Positions 18,467-27,226 of a stretch of DNA of 64,000 nt are shown here, one piece after another (position 1 is the stretch's first letter; the number at the start of each line of letters is the position of its first letter). Under the pieces are notes generated by a model. The model saw only the letters and a list, made by a program, of their open reading frames with translations. It was not told the DNA's origin and ran no database searches. Source of the DNA: Flavisolibacter ginsenosidimutans. GTDB taxonomy: Bacteria; Bacteroidota; Bacteroidia; Chitinophagales; Chitinophagaceae. A program made the position numbers and the translations under genes. The stretch lies in contig NZ_CP042433.1 of the NCBI RefSeq assembly GCF_007970805.1, positions 4,650,001-4,714,000 on the forward strand, in the 5' to 3' direction.

Positions 18467-18870
18467 TGAAAACCTACCGGATTATTATTGTTGAAAACGA
18501 CGAGGACGAACAATTCTTCATGAAAGAAGGTTTTGACGCGGCCGGCGGCTTTCAGATTGTTGCCCAACTAAAAAGCGGTGACGATTTGTTTGAATGGTTG
18601 AACGAGCACAAAGACAATTTACCCGACGTGATTTTGTCCGATTTGAACATGCCCGGCAAAAATGGTTACGACATCATCGAGGAACAAAAAAAAACCGGCT
18701 GGTGGTCCAAGGTTCCCGTCATCATCACTTCTACGTCGTCAACAAAATCCATTATGGACCGTTGCCTTGCACAGGGCGCTGCCGCTTACATTGTAAAGCC
18801 TGACACCTTTGTAGAATACGTGCCGTATGTTCGAAACCTGTACAAACAAATGGAAGAAGAAAAAAATTAG
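18466..18870 (+). CDS. single-domain response regulator
   Basis: 134-residue receiver domain without output domain (Rcp1-like). Acidic pocket ENDED, phospho-acceptor Asp59 in VILSDLNMPGKNG, Thr/Ser near VIITSTSS and Lys in YIVKPD. Its start overlaps the kinase stop, so it is the partner of the kinase at 16565-18466; phytochrome-type kinases with SHDLQEP H boxes commonly have such a partner. It probably signals by protein contact. Confidence 0.92.
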   Translation: MKTYRIIIVENDEDEQFFMKEGFDAAGGFQIVAQLKSGDDLFEWLNEHKDNLPDVILSDLNMPGKNGYDIIEEQKKTGWWSKVPVIITSTSSTKSIMDRCLAQGAAAYIVKPDTFVEYVPYVRNLYKQMEEEKN

Positions 18871-18951
18871 CCGGTTCATGTTTGTCTTTTCATTTGCCCA
18901 GTGCTTGCCTGAGTTCTCTGCCTGACCTTTCCAGCCTTAGTTTTACAATTC

Positions 18952-21516
18952 ATGATCAAGCTGGAAAAAACGGACGGTTTTCGCATTGTAAAAGACTGGC
19001 TGGCAGCAAAAGAATTCAAACCCTTTGCTTACCAGCAGGAAGCCTGGCAACGCATTATTAATGCTGAAAGCGGGCTGGTAAACGCACCTACCGGCACGGG
19101 TAAAACCTTCTCTGTTTTTTTAGGCGCCGTCATTCGTTTCATCAACGACAATCCCGCAACTTTTCAAAGCAAAGCAAAGAACGGATTGCAACTCATTTGG
19201 GTTACGCCGCTGCGTGCATTAGCCAAAGACATCGGTCGGGCAATGGAAGAAGTCATTAACGAACTGGGCCTCCAATGGAAAGTCGGCATCCGCAACGGCG
19301 ATACCTCTACCGCTGAACGTGCAAAGCAAAAACGCCAGATGCCCGAAGTGCTCATCATTACCCCCGAAAGCCTGCATCTTTTGCTGGCGCAAAAAGATTA
19401 TCCTGCGGTTTTTCAATCGCTCAAAACAATTGCCGTTGACGAGTGGCATGAACTCATTGGCAGCAAACGTGGCGTGCAAGTAGAATTGGCCCTCAGTCGA
19501 ATTGTTGGCGTTCGAAGTTCAGCAAACCAAGCATCAAACATCGAATTTCAACCTTCGAACCTTTCCATCTGGGGCATCTCCGCTACCATCGGCAACTTGG
19601 ATGAAGCAAAAGATGTTTTGTTATCGCCGCTGAAAACAAAAGGCGTTATCGTTCGTGCGCAGTTGCAAAAACAAATTGAAATAGAATCCGTCTTTCCCGA
19701 TGAAATTGAAAAATATCCATGGGCCGGTCATTTGGGAATCAAACTTGCCGAAAAAATAATTCCCGTTATTGACAACAGCCGCACAACGCTCATCTTCATC
19801 AACACAAGAGGCATGAGTGAGTTGTGGTATCAAACCTTGCTCAACGTTGCCCCGCATCTTGCAGGCGCTATTGCCCTTCATCACGGCAGCATCGACATGG
19901 CGTTGCGTACATGGATTGAAGAAGCGCTTCACGAAGGAAGATTAAAAGCCGTGGTATGCACCGCCAGCCTCGATCTGGGGGTTGATTTTCGCCCGGTGGA
20001 AACCGTCGTTCAGGTGGGTTCGCCAAAAGGCGTTGCACGGTTTTTACAACGCGCCGGACGAAGCGGCCACAGTCCTGATGCCGTAAGCAAGATCTATTTT
20101 TTGCCTACGCATTCGCTTGAATTGGTGGAAGCCGCCGCACTCAAAAAAGCCGTGAGCCGGCAATTCATTGAAAGCCGCGAACCTTTGCTTTTGTGTTACG
20201 ACGTGCTCGTGCAATACCTCGGCACGCTGGCTTGCGGCGAAGGTTTTTATCCCGGACAAATTTTTGAAGAAGTAAAGCGAACGAATTGCTTTAGCGAATT
20301 AACGGAAGACGAGTGGGACGAGATGCTCTACTTCATTGCATCGGGCGGCAATGCTTTGCAGCAATACGACGAATACAAAAAAGTGGAGGTGCTGAACGGC
20401 TTGTATAAAATCACCTCGCGGCGCATTGCGCTTCGTCACCGCTTGCACATTGGCACCATTGTTAGCGACAACATGATGAAGGTGAAATTCATGGGCGGCG
20501 GTTACGTGGGTGTGATTGAAGAAAGTTTCATTACTCGCCTTGAACCCGGCGATGCGTTCACGCTTGCCGGAAGAACGTTGGAATTGGTGACGATAAAAGA
20601 AATGACTGCCTTTGTAAAAAAATCAAGCAAGAAGAACGCAAAAATTCCAAGCTGGATGGGCGGACGATTGCCGCTATCGGCAAGCCTTGGAAAAGTTTTG
20701 CGGGAAACGGTGTCGGAGGCAAGCCTTGATCGTCCTTCGTTGACCGTTAGCCGGAAAACAAAAGAACTCAATCAATCATCAACTGCCAACGACCAACGGC
20801 CAATTGAACTGCAGGTTCTTAGGCCTTTGTTCGCTTTGCAAAAAACATTGTCGCACGTACCGGGCGAAAAGGAATTGCTGATTGAACAGATTGAAACCCG
20901 CGACGGCTTCCACCTTTTTGTTTATCCCTTCGAAGGACGTTTGGTACACGAAGCGATGGGCGCCTTGCTGGCTTACCGCATTGGACGATTGTTGCCCATT
21001 ACGTTTTCCATTGCGATGAACGACTACGGTTTTGAACTGTTGAGCGACCAGCCCATTCCCGTTGACGACAGCAACGTATACGAACTTTTTTCTCCCGACA
21101 ATTTGATGGAAGACATTCAGCGCAGCGTGAATTCAACGGAGATGGCAAAGCGCAAGTTTCGCGACATTGCGGTGATTGGCGGATTGATTTTTCAGGGCTT
21201 TCCAGGCGAATACAAAAAGGCCAGACACCTGCAAGCCTCGGCAGGTTTGTTGTTTAACGTGTTTAACGAATACGATCCCGACAACGTTTTAATCCGGCAG
21301 GCTTACGCCGAAGTTTTCTCGCAACAAATGGAAGAACTGCGCTTGCGCGACATGCTGCAACGCGTTCAAAAGTCAAAAATTATTTTGACGTATCCAGAAC
21401 GCTTAACGCCGTTCTGTTTCCCGATCAAAGTGGACAGCATGAGAGAAAATCTAACTTCGGAAAAACTTGCGGATCGTGTGCGAAGAATGCAGGAGCAGTT
21501 GAATAATCTAAGCTAA
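18952..21516 (+). CDS. Lhr-type DEXH helicase of the repair cassette
   Basis: DNA-repair helicase of 854 residues (ligase-associated DEXH family, TIGR04121). Walker A in APTGTGKT near residue 45-52, DEWHE as the DEXH box near 163, SATIG, and motif VI QRAGRSGH near 365; the C-terminal half is the Lhr core (DEAD/H-associated) ending about residue 850. Together with the exonuclease, ligase and PdeM genes it forms the known set proposed to act in DNA damage response. Two extra segments look repeat-derived: residues about 189-205 (19516-19566) and residues 607-619 (20771-20806, with CCAACG units as in guaA). The start ATG 18952 gives a typical N-terminus. Confidence 0.93.
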   Translation: MIKLEKTDGFRIVKDWLAAKEFKPFAYQQEAWQRIINAESGLVNAPTGTGKTFSVFLGAVIRFINDNPATFQSKAKNGLQLIWVTPLRALAKDIGRAMEEVINELGLQWKVGIRNGDTSTAERAKQKRQMPEVLIITPESLHLLLAQKDYPAVFQSLKTIAVDEWHELIGSKRGVQVELALSRIVGVRSSANQASNIEFQPSNLSIWGISATIGNLDEAKDVLLSPLKTKGVIVRAQLQKQIEIESVFPDEIEKYPWAGHLGIKLAEKIIPVIDNSRTTLIFINTRGMSELWYQTLLNVAPHLAGAIALHHGSIDMALRTWIEEALHEGRLKAVVCTASLDLGVDFRPVETVVQVGSPKGVARFLQRAGRSGHSPDAVSKIYFLPTHSLELVEAAALKKAVSRQFIESREPLLLCYDVLVQYLGTLACGEGFYPGQIFEEVKRTNCFSELTEDEWDEMLYFIASGGNALQQYDEYKKVEVLNGLYKITSRRIALRHRLHIGTIVSDNMMKVKFMGGGYVGVIEESFITRLEPGDAFTLAGRTLELVTIKEMTAFVKKSSKKNAKIPSWMGGRLPLSASLGKVLRETVSEASLDRPSLTVSRKTKELNQSSTANDQRPIELQVLRPLFALQKTLSHVPGEKELLIEQIETRDGFHLFVYPFEGRLVHEAMGALLAYRIGRLLPITFSIAMNDYGFELLSDQPIPVDDSNVYELFSPDNLMEDIQRSVNSTEMAKRKFRDIAVIGGLIFQGFPGEYKKARHLQASAGLLFNVFNEYDPDNVLIRQAYAEVFSQQMEELRLRDMLQRVQKSKIILTYPERLTPFCFPIKVDSMRENLTSEKLADRVRRMQEQLNNLS
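20771..20806 (+). repeat. CCAACGG-type repeat inside the helicase gene
   Basis: Units of CCAACG-type (CAACTGCCAACGACCAACGG) that match the second half of the repeat in guaA. They code in frame for the polar stretch SSTANDQRP in a likely surface loop of the helicase. Confidence 0.6.
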
Positions 21517-21582
21517 ACATTATTGTTTCCTTTGCGTTTGAAAGCCTTATCAGGCGGGCTTCGCGGTATATTTGTCGCCTTT

Positions 21583-22233
21583 ATGCAAGCGCCAATCCTT
21601 CATAAACTTTACTCGCAAAACCTTTGGCTTTCGGCACAACGTTCCTTGTTTTGGGAAGAAGAAAAAGCGCTTGTCGTTTCCGATTTACATTTTGGCAAAA
21701 CCGGCCACTTTCGCAAGGCCGGCATTGCCGTACCACAAAGTGTTTACAAAGAAGATTTGCAACGTCTCGTTAGTTTGCTCAATCATTTTCGCCCGCAAAA
21801 ATTAATCGTCGTTGGCGATTTTTTTCATTCATCTGCCAATACGGAACTTGATTGGTTCAAGCGCTGGCGCGAAAGTTTTTCTTCGCTTCAAATCATTCTC
21901 GTTCGCGGCAATCACGACATCTTAAACGATCAATGGTATGCCGGTGCCGCCATTGATGTTGTTTATCCAACCCTGCAATCAGGACCTTTTCTTTTTAGCC
22001 ACGATCAATGCGATGTAAACGGTCCGCTTTATTCTTTTTGCGGCCACATTCATCCCGGCGTTGTCATTCACGGCCTCGGCAAACAATCGCTGCGCTTTCC
22101 CTGTTTTTATTTTGCGGAGGAGCATTGCATTCTGCCCGCTTTCAGCAAGTTTACAGGTGCGGTGGGTATGGATAAATCACCGGCGCAAGCCATATATGCC
22201 GTTGTTGAAAACGAACTGGTAAAAATTAAATGA
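21583..22233 (+). CDS. pdeM: ligase-associated metallophosphoesterase PdeM
   Basis: Calcineurin-like phosphoesterase/endonuclease, 216 residues, TIGR04123 family and fourth member of the DNA-repair set. Metal sites: VVSDLHFGK, VVGDFFHS, VRGNHD and the C-terminal CGHIHPG. It starts 66 bases after the helicase; an exact -7 consensus TATATTTG lies at 21567-21574. The stop region overlaps the start of the next gene by four bases (ATGA), so the deacetylase-like hydrolase is probably cotranscribed. Confidence 0.92.
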   Translation: MQAPILHKLYSQNLWLSAQRSLFWEEEKALVVSDLHFGKTGHFRKAGIAVPQSVYKEDLQRLVSLLNHFRPQKLIVVGDFFHSSANTELDWFKRWRESFSSLQIILVRGNHDILNDQWYAGAAIDVVYPTLQSGPFLFSHDQCDVNGPLYSFCGHIHPGVVIHGLGKQSLRFPCFYFAEEHCILPAFSKFTGAVGMDKSPAQAIYAVVENELVKIK

Positions 22234-23150
22234 GCGAAAAGAAATTGCACATTGCTTTTGATACGATTTATGCGCATCCATTGCCCGAAGGCCACCGCTT
22301 TCCGATGCTGAAATACGAACTCATTCCGCAGCAATTACTGTACGAGGGAACCGTTACGGAAGATGCTTTCTTTTCGCCCAAGCCTTGCACCGATGGCGTT
22401 GTTTTGCTCACGCATGAGAAAGACTACGTTGACAAATTAAAAAACCAAACCTTGTCGGCGAAAGAGCAGCGGTACATTGGCTTTCCCCAATCGCCTGAAT
22501 TAACCTTGCGTGAGTTTATCATTACGCAAGGCACGATTGATTGTTGTTATTATGCCATTGAAAACGGCGTGGCGCTGAACGTCGCCGGCGGCACGCATCA
22601 TGCCTTTAAAGACAGAGGAGAAGGCTTTTGCTTGCTTAATGATTTTGCGGTGGCGGCCAATTATCTGCTGCAAAAAAATCTGGCAACGAAAATTCTCATC
22701 ATTGATTTAGATGTGCACCAGGGCAACGGAACGGCAAAGCTTTTTGAAGACAAGGATGCAGTGTTTACATTCAGTATGCACGGCCGGAACAATTATCCTT
22801 TTCACAAAGAGAAAAGCGATTTGGATGTAGAACTGGAAGATGGGACGACAACGCAGGTTTATCTCCAAAAATTGGGCGACGTTCTTCCTTCCTTGCTTCA
22901 AGAAGTAAAGCCTGATTTTGCTTTTTATTTATCCGGCGTTGATATTTTGGAGACGGACAAATTTGGAAAATTAAAAGTGACGATGGAAGGCTGCAAAGAA
23001 AGAGACCGCCTTGTTTTTTCGTTGTTGAAAGAAGCAAAAATTCCTTGTGTTGTTTCAATGGGCGGCGGTTACTCGCCTCGTGTAAAAACCATTGTAGAAG
23101 CGCATTGCAATACGTTTCGCCTGGCGAAAGAAATCTATGATTTGCAATAG
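22230..23150 (+). CDS. histone-deacetylase-family hydrolase
   Basis: Zinc amidohydrolase of the AcuC/HDAC-like superfamily, 306 residues. Active-site features: GGTHHAF (tandem His), DLDVHQGNGT with the zinc-binding Asp/His, GVDILETDKFGKLKV and SMGGGYSP. Such bacterial enzymes deacetylate acetyl-lysine or small amines; the substrate here is unknown. Its start overlaps pdeM by four bases. A bidirectional terminator follows. Confidence 0.9.
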   Translation: MSEKKLHIAFDTIYAHPLPEGHRFPMLKYELIPQQLLYEGTVTEDAFFSPKPCTDGVVLLTHEKDYVDKLKNQTLSAKEQRYIGFPQSPELTLREFIITQGTIDCCYYAIENGVALNVAGGTHHAFKDRGEGFCLLNDFAVAANYLLQKNLATKILIIDLDVHQGNGTAKLFEDKDAVFTFSMHGRNNYPFHKEKSDLDVELEDGTTTQVYLQKLGDVLPSLLQEVKPDFAFYLSGVDILETDKFGKLKVTMEGCKERDRLVFSLLKEAKIPCVVSMGGGYSPRVKTIVEAHCNTFRLAKEIYDLQ

Positions 23151-23174
23151 CCCAATAGCTGTGTACATAAATTT

Positions 23175-23203
23175 AAAAAGGCTTCCATGGCGGAAACCTT
23201 TTT
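23175..23203. terminator. bidirectional terminator
   Basis: AAAAAGG-C-TTCC paired with GGAA-A-CCTTTTT around ATGGC, between the convergent deacetylase-like gene and the XRE/S24 regulator gene. It has U-runs on both strands. Confidence 0.7.
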
Positions 23204-23232
23204 GAGTTTTGGCTTTTGGCTTCGATAATTTT

Positions 23233-23982
23233 TTACACCATTTTCTTTTTTAATACGCTGACCTGCTGTTGCAGGTTGGTTACAAGGTTGGCGAGGTTAT
23301 TTACGTCCCAGCGCTGCTGCGTGTTGGCCCTTGAAATAACCATTTGCGCCTGCCACATCTCCAAAATTTCCTCGGCGCTTACGGTGTACGGCTGGTAAGC
23401 AGGGTTATCGCTTACAAAGGTAAACTTGGCCTTTTGCCTTGGGTTTTTTAAAACGCGTTTGTAAACGATGCCATCGGTTTTGGAAACCACCACGTAGGTA
23501 TTGTTGGTTTTAATGTCGTCCATGTTTTGCACTTTCTCGCCTACAATCACGCTGCCGCTTGGCGTGGGCATCATGGAGTCGCCCACAATTTCAAACGCAC
23601 GGTAATCGCCACCGGCCAGCATGGGCAAGGTGAAGGTGTTTAATTCATCAATAAATTCAGGATCGGCATAACCGGCCAGGTAACCCGCCGCGGCTTTCAC
23701 CGGAACAAAGGGGATGTCGCCACGGCCCTGCACCATCTTTTGTGCCCGGCGTTTTGACAAATAGCTTGTTTTGTTATCGCTCACATCGCGGCGCAATAAA
23801 TCGTCAAGCGTAAGTTTGAACATATCGGCAACGGCTTCCAGAATATCTATTCGTGGTTCGGCTCTTTCTTCTTCGTAGGCGCCAAGCAAAGAACGTTTGA
23901 TGCGCAACTTTTGCGCAAATTCTTCCTGTGTCCATCCGCGCAGCTTGCGCAAGTATTTCAGGTTTTTATTGGCCTGTGACAT
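23233..23982 (-). CDS. XRE-S24 repressor (LexA/CI-like)
   Basis: 249 residues: N-terminal helix-turn-helix (LRKLRGWTQEEFAQKLRIKRSLLGAYEE) and C-terminal S24 peptidase-like domain with nucleophile Ser136 in GDSMMP and general base Lys175 in VYKRV, so self-cleavage is likely retained. The last residues form a short coiled coil. Two CTAA-N5-TTAG palindromes stand directly before its start, suggesting autoregulation. It may react to DNA damage as LexA or phage CI does; no phage genes are nearby. Confidence 0.9.
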   Translation of the reverse strand: MSQANKNLKYLRKLRGWTQEEFAQKLRIKRSLLGAYEEERAEPRIDILEAVADMFKLTLDDLLRRDVSDNKTSYLSKRRAQKMVQGRGDIPFVPVKAAAGYLAGYADPEFIDELNTFTLPMLAGGDYRAFEIVGDSMMPTPSGSVIVGEKVQNMDDIKTNNTYVVVSKTDGIVYKRVLKNPRQKAKFTFVSDNPAYQPYTVSAEEILEMWQAQMVISRANTQQRWDVNNLANLVTNLQQQVSVLKKKMV

Positions 23983-23986
23983 AGCA

Positions 23987-24022
23987 CTAAGTTATTTAGC
24001 CGCAAAATACTAATTTATTTAG
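23987..24022. promoter_or_regulatory. twin operator of the XRE-S24 repressor
   Basis: Two near-identical palindromes, CTAAGTTATTTAG (23987-23999) and CTAATTTATTTAG (24010-24022), both CTAA-N5-TTAG, with centres 23 bases apart (about two helix turns). The first begins five bases upstream of the repressor start. The remaining gap up to 24435 holds the two terminators below, a CAATATC-type repeat at 24042-24072 and no gene. Confidence 0.65.
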
Positions 24023-24075
24023 AACGGCAAAGCAGGAGAAGAGATATTGCGATATCCCAATCACTCAATATCAAC

Positions 24076-24102
24076 AAAAAGTCCCCCGTAAAAACAGAGG
24101 AC
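24076..24102 (-). terminator. second terminator of the hybrid kinase
   Basis: On the minus strand GTCCTC-TGTTTTTACG-GGGGAC (one G-T pair) is followed by TTTTTGTTG. Confidence 0.5.
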
Positions 24103-24191
24103 GTATAGATTAGGACATTGCAGCCCGGTTATGGCTAATCAGGCAGCTTCTTTAAAATATTTTTACAGGAAGGTTTTGGAAAATTTTGCGA

Positions 24192-24224
24192 AGAAAAAAA
24201 GTGCCCCGCTAAGAATAGCAGGGC
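24192..24224 (-). terminator. terminator downstream of the hybrid kinase
   Basis: On the minus strand GCCCTGCT-ATTCTT-AGCGGGGC followed by ACTTTTTTTC, a standard rho-independent terminator with one wobble pair, about 210 bases after the kinase stop. Confidence 0.7.
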
Positions 24225-24435
24225 TTCACCCTTAACCATACGAAACCAAGTTCTTTATCTGAAACAATCCGCGTGGCGGATAGCTGATTTCAAATTGACG
24301 GTGTAAAAATAATTTTCCTGCAACTTAATTCCTATGGTGTTTCGGTGAAACCCTTTAATCCATCGTTTCAGGAAGAAGACGCGCCGTCAAAGGTTGACGT
24401 TGTATTTAGCCATTGAGGAAAGGCCAAAGTTTTTG

Positions 24436-26619
24436 TTAAAGCACCGCATTTTGTAGCACGGTTTCTACTTCCTCAGCGGCAGCGGCACACTTTGATTTCA
24501 CGCAAGCAAAATCAACAAGCGTGCTGCCGGGCCTGTGGGCCGCCGCATCCTTTTCAATACGGTCCAGATAAGGGTTAAGTTCATCCGAGAGGCCCACGTA
24601 ACCAACGGTTGACTTGAGGCTGTGTGCCGTTTGACGAATGGTATTGAATTCTTGTTTTTCAATTGCCAGCTCAAGCTCACGCAGCTCTTCGGGGAGTTGA
24701 GAGATAAACTGTTTTAGAAGCTGCTGCTCAAACTCAGCATCGCCACCCGAAAGCGAATGCAGATAGTCGAGGTGAATGTGTTGTAACTCGACTATCTGAA
24801 CGTCTTCTTTGTCGGGAACGTTTTGTGCGTGGCGGCCAATCATATTGTACAACAGCGTTTCTTTTATGGGTTTTGAAACGTAATCGTTCATGCCCAGTTG
24901 CAGACATTTTTCTTTCTCGCCGGCCATAGCATGGGCCGTCATGGCAATGACGGGAATGGACAAGCCCAATTCGTTGCGGATAATTTGCGTGGCTACGTAG
25001 CCATCCATTTCGGGCATTTGAATGTCCATCAGCACAAGCGAATAAGGCCGCTGTTTTAATTCTTCCACGGCTTCGCGGCCGTTGTTCACAATAACGTGAT
25101 CAATCTCCCAACTTTTCATCAGGTGCGAAATCAGTTGTTGATTCATGGCGTTGTCCTCGGCAATGAGAACGGTGATTTTTTGCAGTGGTACGGCTTCTTC
25201 CTGTGCTGACAGTGCCGCTGCGTACAACTGATTGATGTCGGGCACGGCGTAACTCAATTCCACAATGAATTCGGAACCTTTGCCGGAACTGCTTTTAAGC
25301 TCGATCGTTCCGTTTTGCAAAGTGATCAATTGCTTTACAATGGCGAGGCCAAGGCCTGTGCCGCCAAAGCGCCGCGTGGTTTCGGCCTCGGCCTGGTGAA
25401 AGCGTTCAAAGATGGTTTTTTGTTTTTCTTCTGAAATACCAATTCCCGTGTCGCAAATGGCAATGCGAATGCGCACCTTTTCTTCGGTTTGCTCAAGCAG
25501 GGAAATGTGCACGTCTATTTCTCCTTCCTCGGTAAACTTTACCGCGTTGCTCAGCAGGTTTACCAGCACTTGCGTTAAGCGTACCGCATCGCCCGATAAA
25601 ATATCGGGTACGCCAGGTTCAATGCGAACGTTAAATTGAAGCTTCTTTTCTTTTATTTTTTCGCTGAACATGGCGCTTACCGAACTGACCAAACTGTGCA
25701 AACTGAACCTTGTTTCTTCCAGCGACATCATGCCCGCTTCGATTTTAGAAAGATCAAGAATATCATTTACAAGGGCCAGTAAGTTTTCGCCGGCGGAATG
25801 AATGTTTTGTACGTATTGGCGTTGGTCGGGATTGAGACTGGTTCTTCGAAGCAAGGATGTAAAACCAAGGATGGCGTTCATCGGCGTGCGAATCTCGTGG
25901 CTCATGTTGGCAAGGAATTGTTCTTTCATGCCTGCCACTTCCTTGCTGCGTTTTTCTGATTCGTTCAGCAGTTGAATCATTTTTTGTTGCTGTCTTCCCT
26001 GGTTGAGTATGTACCAAAACGCCGAAACCACGGCAAGCAAAGCAATAACCGCAATGATCAATCCCCAAAGGCGAGCCGTTCTTCCGGTGTTTTCAATATC
26101 GCCTGAAATGGCCTGCAGTTCCGTATTGCGCAAGGCATTTAACCGGTCAATGGTGAGCTCAATGCTGTCGCGAAGTACCTTGCCCCGATTGGTATTGATC
26201 ATTTCTTGTGCGGCCTCTTTTCCGTTTTGTGAAAAGGCGCTGCATACTTCGTTACTGAAACGAAGCTTGCGTTGAATGGCGGCATCAAGAATTTTTAATT
26301 CTTTGGCTGCGGCCCCCGAAGGAAAGATGCGGTGAAGGGCCGCCAGTTCGGTTTGGATGGCGACAACTTTTGCGTCCACTTTTGCCAGGTCTTGCGAGTC
26401 GCCGCTAAGCGCCGCGCCGCGTACGTCGCTTTCAATCACCAGCAAGTCGTTTTGCAATTTTCGCAAACTGTTCTGCACGTGCATTTCCGTTGCCAGTTGA
26501 CGGTTGCCGTCAAGCAAGCGGGTGATGTTATAGCCCGAAACTACCTGCAGGAAAACGATGACCAGAATGCCTAGCAGAAACAACCACAGTACCCAATATC
26601 TGATATCCGGTTTGCGCAT
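24436..26619 (-). CDS. CHASE3 hybrid histidine kinase with receiver and Hpt
   Basis: 727-residue membrane kinase. N-terminal membrane segment (about 10-28), periplasmic CHASE3-type helical sensor (30-185; NSLRKLQNDLLVIESDVRG), second membrane segment (about 186-207), HisKA with His241 in FLANMSHEIRTPMN, HATPase (NLLSNAVKFT, DTGIGI, GTGLGLAI), receiver with Asp532 in VLMDIQMPEMDG, and Hpt with His666 in TAHSLKST. It is a full intramolecular phosphorelay of the BarA layout, ready to pass phosphate to a separate regulator. The LytTR regulator 600 bases upstream on the same strand is a possible but unproven partner. Confidence 0.93.
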   Translation of the reverse strand: MRKPDIRYWVLWLFLLGILVIVFLQVVSGYNITRLLDGNRQLATEMHVQNSLRKLQNDLLVIESDVRGAALSGDSQDLAKVDAKVVAIQTELAALHRIFPSGAAAKELKILDAAIQRKLRFSNEVCSAFSQNGKEAAQEMINTNRGKVLRDSIELTIDRLNALRNTELQAISGDIENTGRTARLWGLIIAVIALLAVVSAFWYILNQGRQQQKMIQLLNESEKRSKEVAGMKEQFLANMSHEIRTPMNAILGFTSLLRRTSLNPDQRQYVQNIHSAGENLLALVNDILDLSKIEAGMMSLEETRFSLHSLVSSVSAMFSEKIKEKKLQFNVRIEPGVPDILSGDAVRLTQVLVNLLSNAVKFTEEGEIDVHISLLEQTEEKVRIRIAICDTGIGISEEKQKTIFERFHQAEAETTRRFGGTGLGLAIVKQLITLQNGTIELKSSSGKGSEFIVELSYAVPDINQLYAAALSAQEEAVPLQKITVLIAEDNAMNQQLISHLMKSWEIDHVIVNNGREAVEELKQRPYSLVLMDIQMPEMDGYVATQIIRNELGLSIPVIAMTAHAMAGEKEKCLQLGMNDYVSKPIKETLLYNMIGRHAQNVPDKEDVQIVELQHIHLDYLHSLSGGDAEFEQQLLKQFISQLPEELRELELAIEKQEFNTIRQTAHSLKSTVGYVGLSDELNPYLDRIEKDAAAHRPGSTLVDFACVKSKCAAAAEEVETVLQNAVL

Positions 26620-26658
26620 GAAAGAGTTGCCGAATATACAAATTTCATGCTGCGAAGC

Positions 26659-26847
26659 TTAGCGCGGAGAAGAAGATGTAATAGAGTGTTTAAAAAAGCG
26701 AAGAAAGACAAAGATGCAGAGAACTACAACGGCCAAACTCCCGGCAATTACCGGTAAACGCCTGCGGGTAAAAATTTCGGTTAAGAAATAATACTCGGAA
26801 GCAACGAGGAAAAATAAGGCCGCTATGAAGAAGATAAATTTTTTCAT
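26659..26847 (-). CDS. small membrane protein
   Basis: 62 residues with two hydrophobic segments (about 3-22 and 32-50) separated by a TRRRLP turn, ending with a polar tail. No family recognised. ATG start, 39 bases upstream of the hybrid kinase on the same strand, so the two may be cotranscribed. Basic residues in the loop suggest both ends lie outside the cytoplasm, but this is only the positive-inside rule applied to a short protein. Confidence 0.5.
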   Translation of the reverse strand: MKKFIFFIAALFFLVASEYYFLTEIFTRRRLPVIAGSLAVVVLCIFVFLRFFKHSITSSSPR

Positions 26848-26856
26848 GTTCGTAAA

Positions 26857-27226
26857 AGAGAAAGGCCGCGGGTGCGGCCCGTCTCTTTAGTTAGTTTTAA
26901 AATTTGATACAATATTCGTTTTCCCTGCGGAATGTTAGCTTTAGCTGCGACCCCAATATTGTATCAGCAAAGGGTTACGGTTTTTTCATAATGGCCAAAG
27001 GGCCGGATATTGGACGATTGCAGAACAAACATACTCCCCCTTTTTCGCTCCTTTCTGATTGTTAGGCTAACGCAAGCAAGCCCTCGGCGAAGGTGCGGGA
27101 ATGAACGTTGAGGGAGCATCAAGTAGCAAGCAAGCGTTAACCGGAAAAAACTTTCAATGAAAAACCTCCCCAAATCTCAGAGAGGTTTTCTATTGTAAAC
27201 GGCGATTATTGCTCGCTACTTGATGC
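26857..27226. other. gene-free structured spacer with three hairpins
   Basis: No supported gene. It contains: a GGCCGC/GCGGCC hairpin (26864-26879) flanked by AGAGA/TCTCT; a perfect 12-bp inverted repeat TGATACAATATT (26905-26916) / AATATTGTATCA (26955-26966) with a 38-base loop; and a perfect 13-bp inverted repeat AGCATCAAGTAGC (27115-27127) / GCTACTTGATGCT (27215-27227), whose right arm touches the LytTR stop codon and whose loop holds the terminator at 27161-27189. GCAAGCAAG occurs twice (27073, 27127). A small RNA is possible but unproven. Confidence 0.45.
27161..27189 (-). terminator. terminator of the LytTR regulator
   Basis: AAAACCTC / GAGGTTTT stem with 13-base loop; on the minus strand it ends in GGTTTTTC, 38 bases after the stop at 27227. 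Confidence 0.7.

Noticed and set aside
26964..27173. 69-codon minus-strand frame in the structured spacer
   Set aside because: It runs through the repeat arms and the LytTR terminator and has no recognisable features.
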